Source: Panicum virgatum (lineage: Eukaryota; Streptophyta; Magnoliopsida; Poales; Poaceae). Taken from it: a stretch of DNA of 64,000 nt. Positions 54,915 through 64,000 of the stretch are shown here, one piece after another. A program made the position numbers and the translations under genes. Every line of letters begins with the position of its first letter. The stretch's first letter is position 1. Below the pieces are notes generated by a model. It ran no database searches, had not been told where the DNA came from, and saw nothing but the letters and a program-made list of their open reading frames with translations. The DNA lies in the NCBI RefSeq assembly GCF_016808335.1, contig NC_053141.1, positions 26,650,261-26,714,260 of the forward strand. Direction: 5' to 3'.

Positions 54915-57900
54915 ATGAGTCGGCAATAGATGTACATGGCCGACCGGCGCTCAAAGGAGTTCATGGATGGCGTGCATGAATTCATAGAAGCGGCTGAAAA
55001 ACACAAGTATGGCGGTTTCGTTCGTTGCCCATGCAAATTCTGTAAGAATGAGAGGGATTACTCATCATTAAGAACCATCCACAGTCACTTGTTCAATAGT
55101 AGTTTCATGCCGAACTACTATGTTTTGACAAGCATCGAGAAAGAGGAATTATGCTGGATAATAATGAAGAAGAAGAGGACAGGATTATTGACTTTACAGC
55201 CAATTACGGTGCCTTTTTTGATGACACCGCAATGGGTGAGCCTGAAGAAGATACTGAAGGACACGTTGTAGAAGATGATCTGGGTCAGATGCTGCGTGAA
55301 GCTGAGAAAGTTTGTGAAACAGAAAAGGAATCGAAAGATCTGGAGCGTATGTTGGAGGACTACAGAACATTGTTGTACCCAGATTGCAAACAAGGCCACA
55401 AACAGTTGGGTACCACACTGGAATTATTGCAATGGAAGGCATCAAATGGTTTTTCTGACAAGACATTCGAGGAGTTGCTGAAACTTATAAAAAACTTACT
55501 CCCTGAGAGTAACACCTTGCCCGAAACAACATACGAGGCAGAAAAGGTTGTTTGTCCTTTAGGATTAGAAGTACAGAAGATACATGCTTGTCCTAATGAC
55601 TGCATCTTATATCATGGTGAATATGAAAATTTGGATTCGTGCCCTGTATGCAATGCATGTCGGTATAAGATCCCTCGAGATGATCCAGGCGACGTTGACG
55701 TGATACGTATTAAGAAGAGGGTGTTGCAAAGGTGATGTGGTATTTCCCTCTAATACCACATCTGAAACGTTTGTTCATGAACAAAACAAATGCAAAATTG
55801 ATGCGATGGCACAAAGAAGAACGTAAGCAATACAATATGTTGAGACACCCTGCTGATGGGTCGCATTGGAGAAAGGTGGACAGAACATTCCCAACATTTG
55901 CAAATGATGTGAGGAATATAAGATTTGGCTTAAGTACAGATGGCATGAATCCTTTCGGTGAGCAGAGCAGTGACCATAGTACGTGGCCTATGACACTATG
56001 TATATACAACTTTTCTCCTTGGTTGTGTATGAAGCGGAAGTTCATTATGATGCCGGTGCTTATTCCCGGCCCCAAGCAACCTGGTAATGATATTGATTTG
56101 TATCTGAAACCACTGGTTGACGAACTTTTATTGTTGTGGAAAGAGAAGGGTGTTGCTATGTGGGATGCGCATGCAAAGGAACATTTTAACCTACGTGCAT
56201 TATTTTTCATAACAACCAATGATTGACCCGCACTAAGCAACCTGTTCGGATAGTCTAATAAGGGTTATAGGACATGCACCCATTGTTTAGAAGAAACCGA
56301 CAGCATGTATCTGAAGCACTGTAGGAAGATAGTGTATATGGGTCATCGTCGATTTCTTCCGATCAAGCACCCATTAAGGAGGAGGCATGATCACTACGGT
56401 GGAAAGGCAGATCATCGTACAAAACCTAGGCACCGTTGTGGGAAAATGGTGTTTAAAATGGTTAAAGATGTAAAAGTAGTATTCAGAAAAGGACCTGGCA
56501 GCAGATCAGTGCAGAGTGATGCGGACGCGCACCTATGTGGAAAAAGAAGAGTATTTTTTAGGATTTACCTTATTGGGAAGTCTTAGAGGTCCGCCACGCA
56601 ATCGATGTGACGCACCTATCAAAGAATCTTTGTGTGAACCTTTTAGACTTCCTTGGTGTCTAGGGTAAGCCTAAGGATACACTGGAAGCGCGACAAGATC
56701 TTCAACGATTGAAACAACGGGCCGCCCTACATCCAGAAAAAAGGGATAAAGGACGTCATTACCTAGGTCTTGCGTGCTACACTCTTAGCAAGGAAGAGAA
56801 GTAAAGTATGTTCGATTGTTTGAACAGTATCAAGGTTCCATCAAGCTACTCTTCGAACATAAAGAGGCTACTGAACCTGAAAGAGAAGAAATTCGCACAC
56901 GTAAAGTCCCATGACTGTCACATGTTGATGAAACAATTAATTATAGTTGCACTAAGAGGTATTCTACCAGCTAATGTTCGAGCAACAATCATAAAGCTTT
57001 GTGCGTTTCTCAACGCAATTTCTCAGAAGGCAATAGATCCATCGAGTCTAATCAGGCTACAAGAGGATGTTGTTCAAAGTTTAGTTAGTCTTGAGATGAT
57101 ATTTCCTCCATCATTCTTCAATATTATGACACATATTCTAGTTCACCTAGTCAAGGAGATTGGTATTCTTGGTCCTGTTTTCCTTCATAATATATTCCCT
57201 TTTGAACGATATTTTGCAGTCCTAAAGAAATATGTTCGTAATCGGGCTCGTCTCGAAGGAAGCATTGCGAAGGGTTATGTCACAGAGGAGGTCATTGAGT
57301 TTTGTGTTGACTATGTGGATGAACTCTGCCCAATTGGGGTTCTAGTATCACGTCATGAGGGTCGACTGATTGGAAAGGGCACACTTGGAAGAAAATCAGT
57401 AAATGCCACCGATCATGCCACATTGAGCAAAGCACATCTCACAGTTCTACAACAATCAGCCTTGGTGGCTCCATATATGGAGGAGCACATGCAAATGGTC
57501 CAAAGCATGTACCCTTCGAAGTCTGAGACATGGATTACAAACCATCATAACGATACATTCGCCACCTGGTTGTAGAAGGAAGTCATGGCCAACGGTGAAA
57601 TTCATGAGCAGCTAACTTGGCTGGCCAGGGGTCCGGCAAATTCAATCTTGATGTACCAAGGATATGAAATTAATGGATACACATTTTACACAATAGCCCA
57701 AGATAACAAGAGCACCAATCAAAATAGTGGTGTCCATATAGATGCCACAGACTCTAGTGGACAAACAAACTCATATTTTGGTTACATTGAGGAGATCTAG
57801 GAACTCCCGCTGAAGATCCCTCTATTTCGGTGCCAATGAGTTAAGCTGACAGGGAAAGGTGTTGATATCGACGAGTACGGAATGACAACAGTAGACCTCA

Positions 57901-58257
57901 AAGCGCTTGGCTATCGAGACAAACCAATCGTCCTAGCTAAGGATGCCACCCAAGTTTTCTATGTGCAGGACATGTCTTGCAAACAAAAAAAGGACAAGTC
58001 TAGAAATAAATTAAGATTTATAGGTGTGGGAGAAGAGCCAAAGCGCCACATAGTCCTGGCTGGCAAAAGAAAAATTGTCAGTCGACGATGTCACAGATGA
58101 AGAAGAATACAACAAGGTCGAAGACATGACTCCGTTCGTAGTGGAGGTTGACACAAGTATTCTTTTAGCCCAAGAGGAGGCTCCCTACGCACGTCATGAT
58201 CACAATAAAGGGATGATTGTAAAGCAAACCACAGTTAATATTTCATTAGTTGAATGA
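54915..58257 (+). pseudogene. TNP2-type CACTA transposase
   Basis: This is the transposase that would bind and cut the element ends. The family order is kept: RRSKEFMDGVHEFIEAAEKH with the CPCKFCKNERDYSSLRTIHS zinc segment, YENLDSCPVCNACRYK, NIRFGLSTDGMNPFGEQSS, DIDLYLKPLVDELL, ILGPVFLHNIFPFERYFAVL (DUF4218) and YEINGYTFYTIAQDNKSTNQ (DUF4216). It is dead: stops at 54927-54929, 56224-56226, 56251-56253, 56661-56663 and 57798-57800, several at positions where the family has Trp, plus a frameshift near 55175 and another near 56540. Most Trp losses (TGG to TAG or TGA) fit C-to-T decay at methylated cytosines. Confidence 0.88.
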
Positions 58258-58269
58258 TTATCTCTTGTA

Positions 58270-58850
58270 ATAGTTTCCACAAACATTATCAGATTTATTG
58301 GGCAATTAAATGATTTTCTAGGCATTTATCAGATTTATTATTCAATTAACTAATTTATTAGACGATGAAATGATAAATACGACAAATAATATAATTATTG
58401 GGAAATTAAATGATTTTCTAGCCATTTATCAGATTTATTAGGCAAATAAATGATTTATTAGGTAGTTAATAGATTTATTGAACAATTAACAAATTTATTA
58501 AGCATTAATCAGATGTATTATTGAATTAACTAATTTATTAGGCCATTAAATGATTTATTAGACAATTATTATAATTATTAGGCAACAAACATATTTTCTA
58601 GGCAATTATCAGATTTATTACTCAATTATCTAATTTATTAGACGATTAAATGATTTACTATGCAATTATCGGAGTTATTACTCAATTATCTAATTTATTA
58701 GATGATTAAATGATTTACTCTGCAATTATCAGATTTATTACTCAATTATCTAATTTATTAGAAGATTAAATGATTTACTACGCAATTAATATATTTATTG
58801 GGCAACTAAATGATTTTCTAGGCAATTAACTGATTTATTAGTGAACTATT
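58270..58850. repeat. AT-rich minisatellite, 60-bp periodicity
   Basis: The motif CAATTATC-GATTTATTACTC recurs at 58603, 58663 and 58723, exactly 60 bases apart. Older, less regular units (ATCAGATTTATTA, TAATTTATTAGRCGATTAAA) fill the rest, with a half-unit of about 30 bases. Confidence 0.85.
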
Positions 58851-58944
58851 AAGAAAAAGGAGAATAGAAAAGGAGGCCTAAGGTACTGGTTGAAACCTTC
58901 AACCAGTACCAAAGGTACCTTTTCACAAAAAAGGTTGCGTGGCA

Positions 58945-58997
58945 GGAGTCGAACCCTGGCCGCGGCTTGCAAAGTGTGTAGTGTTAGCATTGGGCTA
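58945..58997 (-). other. tRNA-like A/B box motif in the CACTA element
   Basis: On the minus strand TAGCCCAATGCTA (A-box like, 58997-58985) is followed by AGGGTTCGACTCC (B-box like, 58957-58945). The acceptor stem does not pair well, so no tRNA gene is called. Confidence 0.45.
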
Positions 58998-59264
58998 GAC
59001 TCTGAATTTGAAACAACGGATGACAAAAATACTAAAGACAACAGAATTTTCAGCCTTAGGTACCGGTTGGTATTCTTGACCCGGCACCTTAGGCCTTTCT
59101 AGTTTCCCGCCCGTTGGGGACCTAAGGTACCGGTTGTAAACCCAACCAGTACCTTTGCGGTGCCTAAGGTACCGGTTAGGTTTACAACCGGTGCCTTAGG
59201 CCTTTTTAGGTACCGGGTGATGTTTTCACCCGGTACCAAAGGGCCAGGGTATATAGCCATGTTC

Positions 59265-59760
59265 TTCCTCCCCCACTCTACTTCCTCTCCAGTGCCCGAT
59301 CGTCGACCTCCGCGACGCACCCTCCGCGCCCTCGAGGCGCGATCTTCCGCCGCCCCCCTCCGCACCTGGTCGTCCACCGCCGCGCCGCCTCGACGCCGCT
59401 GCCCTCGACACCGACCGCCCTCGACGCCCCCGCCCTCGACGCCGCAACACCTCGACGCCCCCGCCTCCCCAACATCGGCCTCCACGACGCGCCGACCTCG
59501 ACCGCCCCGTCTGCCACCACGCCGCGCCGACCTCGAGCGCGCACCCGGCGCGCCGCCGCCCTTCCCCCTCGCCACCACCTACCTCGACGCCGCCGCCTCC
59601 TCTCCTGCGTGCCGCTGCGCAGTCACCGCACCACGCCGCCTCCTCCTCGACATACACGCGCCGTCTCCCCCTTCTTCGCGCGCTGCCGGGCGCCGCCGCC
59701 GGTTGCCCCCTGCTCGGCCGCCGGTGTACCAGGCCTTTTTTTGTTTCAATTCTTTTTTAA
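59265..59760 (+). other. GC-rich block between CACTA ORFs
   Basis: A very C- and CG-rich stretch with long open frames on both strands, which is expected from composition alone. It lies between terminal-type repeats (58880-59260) and the second ORF. It may be leader DNA of that ORF or captured sequence. I do not call a gene. Confidence 0.35.
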
Positions 59761-60103
59761 ATAGTGAATAGTGAATTTACTTAGTCAATTGTTTTTAGTT
59801 AGTTTTTGATATATTATCTAGAATTTAGTTTATTTACTTTTTTAGTGTTTTAGATATATTACAATTCTTTAGGGTTCAGTAAATTTAATATAATTTTTAG
59901 ATAAACTAGAATATAAATTACCATTTTTAGATATTTAGTTTGTTTTTTCTTGTTGAGTTAATTATTCCTAAGCGCATTATCATTTTGTAAGTGTATTTTA
60001 ATTGCCCTCAAGAATTACATGTACAAATACTTTGTACGATTAATTTTCAAATACTTTGTACTATTAAATTTCATATAATTTTAAATTTTCAATTGAGTTA
60101 AGG

Positions 60104-60528
60104 ATGGACACCTACGATGAGGAGGCCGCCGCAAGATATATGATGGATGCAATAAACGAAGATACTAGGGTCAACGCCGCTGAACAATTCGGTGACGAAG
60201 AGGCCCGCACAGCCGATTCATTCCTGAATATGTCCGGAGATGGCAGTGACGGGGATGATGACTTTACCCCGACGCCCGCTCAGCAGCCCGTTGCAGTACG
60301 TATCTTAATTATGCATGGTGACTTAACTATATTAGATTTGCGATTAATATATCTTTTATTTCATTTAGTCGTGCTCTACATCGAAGTCGAAAGGGAGATG
60401 CCATCCGACCAAAAAACTTGAGGGAAGACAGGTCGTCACAGAAGTGGACGCAGAGGGCTGTCCATGTGCTCCAGAGGCTGCTAGCACCAAGTTTGTCACA
60501 CAATGTGGGGTTGTTGTTCGGACGAGAA
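60104..60528 (+). pseudogene. CACTA second ORF (Ptta/En/Spm-type), truncated
   Basis: Exon 1, 60104-60295, starts MDTYDEEAAARYMMDAINED and is acidic. A GT-AG intron of 73 bp follows. Exon 2 begins at 60369 and encodes KGRCHPTKKLEGRQVVTEVD and CAPEAASTKFVTQCGVVVR, the conserved core of the plant En/Spm second-ORF family. The next bases are the LTR tip TGTGACAC, so the rest of the protein is lost from this side. Both exons are in phase and free of stops up to the cut. Confidence 0.8.
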
Positions 60529-63500
60529 TGTGACACTTCAGGTGTCTAATTATTAGAACATAATATAATGTGTGAAACTTGAGTTTGTTTTTGTGTGGAA
60601 ATTTAAATTTTCAATACAAAATTAGGGGTATTTTTGTAATTATGGAAAATTACAAGTCATTTATTACAAAAAGTTTTGGCTTAGGAAGTAATTTCAAAAT
60701 TGTGAAGGACTTTCTTGCAAAAGTGCTAGTAATAATTACTTGGCAGCTTTATTGCAATTTAGTCCTAAATTTGTTGAAATTTGCTATCAAAAAGGTATTT
60801 TTCTTTTATTAATTAGAGTTCATTTGAAATTTTCCAAATATTTCAAAATCTTTTGATCTAGTGAAAATTTGCACAACATAAAAATTGTAGATCTTGAAAA
60901 ACTGAACAACTTTTGTTTTGGTCACTTTTTCATTTAAGCCCTAGAATAGTGGGAAATTTTAGTTTACAGTTAGAGCCCGGAACTTTTCTATATTTGCAAA
61001 ATGGTCCCCATGTACTCTTCTTCAACCTCCAGACTCCTCGGAGCTCTGCTCCGCAGCCACCGCGGGATTCCCCGCCCACCAGCTTCCCTGCGCCATCACT
61101 GGAGCGCCGCCTGGCCTCCCCAGCTCCTCCTGGTCCCACTGCAACCTCGCTGGCCTTCTTTCCCCTTGCCACGCCGCGCCGCAGAGCCGCCACCCCTGTT
61201 TCTCCTCTCTGGCAAGCGCGCCGCCGCGGTTTCGCCAGCCCGCCACCTCGGAGCACTGCCACACCCCCTCCACGCGTCGCGCACAAACCTCCACCGCCTC
61301 TAGCGCCGCCCCTGCTGGCCCTTCACGCACGCGCCACGCTGCCCACTTGCGCCACCTCACCGGCCCGCCGTGGTTCTTCCTCGCCGCCACCGGATTTATC
61401 CCCTTGACGCGCCTATCCTCTCCAGGAACCCTCTCCCATGCTCATCCCCCTCCCCTTCGGGCTATAAAAAGCCCCGACCATCTCCAATTCCGGTATCCCT
61501 CGCCACCGCCCCATCTCCTTTACTCCGACGAGCCCCGCCGCCGTGGACCCGCCGCTTCAGTCACACTCCAACTCCCTCGACCCTCCAGCAAGCTTCGCTA
61601 TAGACCAGTGAAGCTCCCCTCTATCTCTGGCCACTGTTTCCCCGCCGGAGCACCTTCGCTACCGTGTGCCTTCGCCGCCGTGCCCCCGGCCACCCCGCGT
61701 CCCACCCAAGCCACCCTGCAGGTGCGCCACGATCTCCTAAAGCTCCCTGACCACTCTACCCTCGCCGCTGGCGATCCCCGTCGCCGGAATTGGCCAGTCA
61801 ACCCTTTCCCCCCCGCTGACCCTAGCCAAGGACCTGATTGCAAGGTTTGCAATCTTTCCTGGGGTCTTTTCTGCAAAAAGACCTTTTCCTTTTATTCTTT
61901 TTCTAGTGAACTTTGAAAAATCCTAGAAAAATGTAAAAAAATTAGAAAAATGTGAAATTAATTTTGTTGTGTTCCTTTTAATTAGATCTATCATCTGGTG
62001 TGATGAGTTTGAAATGTTTCCTTGTGTAATTAATTCTAAAAATAGGGTTAGTATATGGCTCCTTTTATTGAAATCTTTGTTTCCAAAGCTTTATTTTGAT
62101 TGAGCCTTTAACCACATGCTCTTTAGAGTATGTTGAGCTCTATAAATTTTTTCTAAAACTATTAGTGGACTCTAGCTCATACTTTTAAAATTTATTTTCA
62201 GTGTTTTGTTTATTTTTTTCAGGATTTCTTTTAAAAATCCTTTTCGTTGTTTGTTATATTGAAATCAAAACTCTTTTTCCATGCTATTTTATGGAATTTA
62301 TTTGTGCTCACTTTTACTCTATAAACAATTGCCCAGTAAAGTAAAACTTTTAAGTTTAATCTTAAATGTTTACTTTATTGGTTTTTAACTCTTTAGTGAA
62401 GCAAAGCTATAGTCAAACACTTCACTAATTTTCCAAATATTGCATCTCATATAGAAGTTACCCCGCTAGTCGACGGAACTTACGAGCTCATCCAGGAGCC
62501 AGACGGGGATTTTTCTGAAGCTCAGGCCAACATTGTTGAACTAACTAAAGCTCCGAACTCTGATTCGGAAGAGCCAAAGTCCACTGACCATATAGACACC
62601 TCTATAGGCAAGCCCTGGTGCATAAATCTATTATTTTAATTTATGCAACTTATGGTTATTATTTACTTGTGCATTTAAGTTATTGGAATTGAATGAAAAC
62701 CTTAGATGCATAATTCTAGATTCCTATTGATTGAACACTAGAACAGAGTCCGATTAGATGCTATGCTAATAAGACCGGTAAAAGTCGAGTGATTGCCTGT
62801 CACTCGCGAGCTTCATAGGAGTTGATTGTTTACTTTCTTGCAATCACTATAAGGACCATGGAAGGATTTGGTTACAAGCTTTTTATTGGAAATCCGTCTG
62901 TGTTGATGAACTTGATAAGGTCGCAGTGTGTGGTAGCGGTGGTTAAGCGTTTGAAAGTACTAGCCACATGCCGTAAATATGGTACACGGCAAGCCTAGTA
63001 ACTGATCGGCCCGGCAAATGGACATACACCCCCACTCTCTCGTAGAGATAGAAAGTTAATTTATGTTGAAAGTTATATTAAGTTGCGCAACACCACGGCT
63101 GCAGAGAGGGTCGGGCTCTCTGTAGTCGGGGAGAGTGGCCCTGATCCATGAACCGGAATGAGAAGCAAACGGTTGCTTGGGAGTGACTCATCAGTGCTCC
63201 AAGCGTGTGTGTTAGGTTTACCCTTGCAAGGTTGGAAATTCGATTCAGAATCGTCCGTTTCTCGTGGATATTGAGACTGCTTGATCCCTTTACCTCATAA
63301 AGTAAGAAATGAAACATTTATGATACTCAATCTTGTTGGATGCAAATATATCCTCTCCCATGTTTGTGTAGATAGGTGCTCATCTAGACTGGTTAACCCA
63401 ACTAGAATATGAAAGCTAAAAATTGAAAGTAAGAACCTACTCTTTGTTGCTTTTCAACAAAAGAAACCCCAGAGCCTTCATAAGCCTTGCATGTCTAGTT

Positions 63501-64000
63501 AAAGAGCTATGATATACCCTTAGACGGGTCAGTCTTGCTGAGTATTAGCATACTCAGTGTTGTTTGTGACCTTGTTTTCAGGAATGACTTTGGAAGACCC
63601 AAACACTAGCTTGACTTGGCCTAGTGTTGTACCTGCTGGTTGGTTTGTGGAAAGGGAACCATCCCCAGCCAGCATTGACTCGGCTGAATGATGTCATGCT
63701 CAGTCTTACCATGACATCTACCCCACGACGGTTGTGTATAGTTATGTTTTTTTTCCACTGCAGAACTTCTCTTATCCTAGTTTCTTTTGAACCTCTTTAA
63801 GTTTCTTAAGAATAAAGTTTGTAAAAGCTAGAGCTTCAGCTTGCTAGCTTCAAAACTCTGATGTAAGTTACACCACTTATCTATGTGATGTAAAATATTG
63901 TGGATTGTTGTATCTCTGACTCGCCTTCGTGCGGGAAATATACTTGTGTTATGATTCGATATCAAGTAGTTTTATCGGGATTTTACCCGACAGACCAATG
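60529..64000 (+). mobile_element. Gypsy LTR (Tekay/Del-like), runs off the window
   Basis: Starts TGTGACACTTCAGGTGTC directly inside the CACTA second ORF. It is at least 3.4 kb and non-coding, with the long-LTR features of grass chromoviruses: an AT-rich 5' part, a GC-rich leader-like stretch (61010-61840) with TATAAAAAGCCCC at 61463, and late phrases such as TCGTCCGTTTCTCGTGGATA and CTCACCTTCGTGCGGG-type text near 63925. The family name is from memory of similar LTRs. It could be a solo LTR or the 5' LTR of a full element. The 3' end and primer-binding site are outside the window. Confidence 0.65.

Larger units (their letters stand above)
54043..60528 (+). mobile_element. Decayed CACTA (En/Spm) transposon, cut by an LTR element
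   Basis: The left terminus CACTACTGGAAAAC starts at 54043. The subterminal region to 54420 is built from GGTACCGG, CCCGGTGCC and complementary motifs. A TATAAATAGCC core at 54411 precedes the transposase ORFs. It contains a TNP2-type gene (54915-58257), an AT-rich minisatellite, a second block of terminal-type repeats (58880-59260), and the start of a second ORF (60104-60528). The right terminus is not seen because a Gypsy LTR begins at 60529. Confidence 0.85.

Noticed and set aside
58945..58997. A functional tRNA gene
   Set aside because: Only the A and B boxes are convincing. The acceptor and anticodon stems do not pair well on inspection, and the motif sits inside a transposon.
59160..61916. 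Several proline/arginine-rich frames of 100-200 codons
   Set aside because: They lie in CG-rich, low-complexity leader or LTR DNA, occur on both strands at once, and have no recognisable domain.

Overview
The window is nuclear DNA from a grass (Poaceae). The evidence is GC-rich exons in the metabolic and cell-wall genes, a 4CL isoform that reads like the grass lignin enzyme (rice Os4CL3 type), and a typical grass repeat load: CACTA, hAT and Harbinger/Tourist-type elements, an Au-type SINE, a LINE fragment and large Gypsy LTR elements. I cannot fix the species from sequence alone.

Five host genes look intact. In order they are: a 4-coumarate:CoA ligase (minus, 6222-10368, five exons, 549 aa); a single-exon GBF1/GNOM-family ARF-GEF (minus, 16786-21081, 1431 aa, GNL2-like); the core splicing protein SmF (plus, 29120-31193, five exons); a fasciclin-like arabinogalactan protein (minus, 31657-32565); and a cellulose synthase-like D protein (plus, 37081-40877, four exons, 1142 aa). 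4CL, the FLA and CSLD share a cell-wall theme and GNL2/FLA3-14/CSLD relatives are often linked to tip growth or dividing cells, but nothing here shows that they are co-regulated. A fragment of an MCM5-like replicative helicase gene lies at 22.6-23.2 kb and looks like a pseudogene.

Layout: 1-6 kb is a repeat mosaic with a well-delimited hAT element (726-1919, 8-bp target duplication). 6-11 kb holds 4CL and its promoter. 11.5-12.1 kb is a 146-bp tandem array, followed by a Harbinger/Tourist-type MITE and a 45-nt poly-C run. 16.8-21.1 kb is the ARF-GEF, bracketed by two diverged copies of a ~340-bp segment. 25.4-27.1 kb is a CACTA-like element. 29-41 kb is the gene island SmF-FLA-CSLD with a SINE and a MULE-like element between genes. 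From 41.5 kb to the end the DNA is almost wholly mobile: a LINE fragment, a decayed Gypsy element on the minus strand, and a complete 8.9-kb LTR element without pol nested in it (42747-51638, TSD CCCTG). Next comes an LTR-like remnant, a decayed CACTA element with TNP2 and a second ORF (54043-60528), and the LTR of another Gypsy element that cuts the second ORF and runs off the window.

The observations most worth checking are these. All three CSLD introns fit GC-AG splicing best, two of them flanked by short direct repeats. The 8.9-kb LTR element carries a spliced gene antisense to itself. tRNA-like A/B boxes occur in the same orientation in both CACTA elements. I found no CRISPR array, no tRNA or rRNA gene I would defend, and no clearly new multi-gene system.
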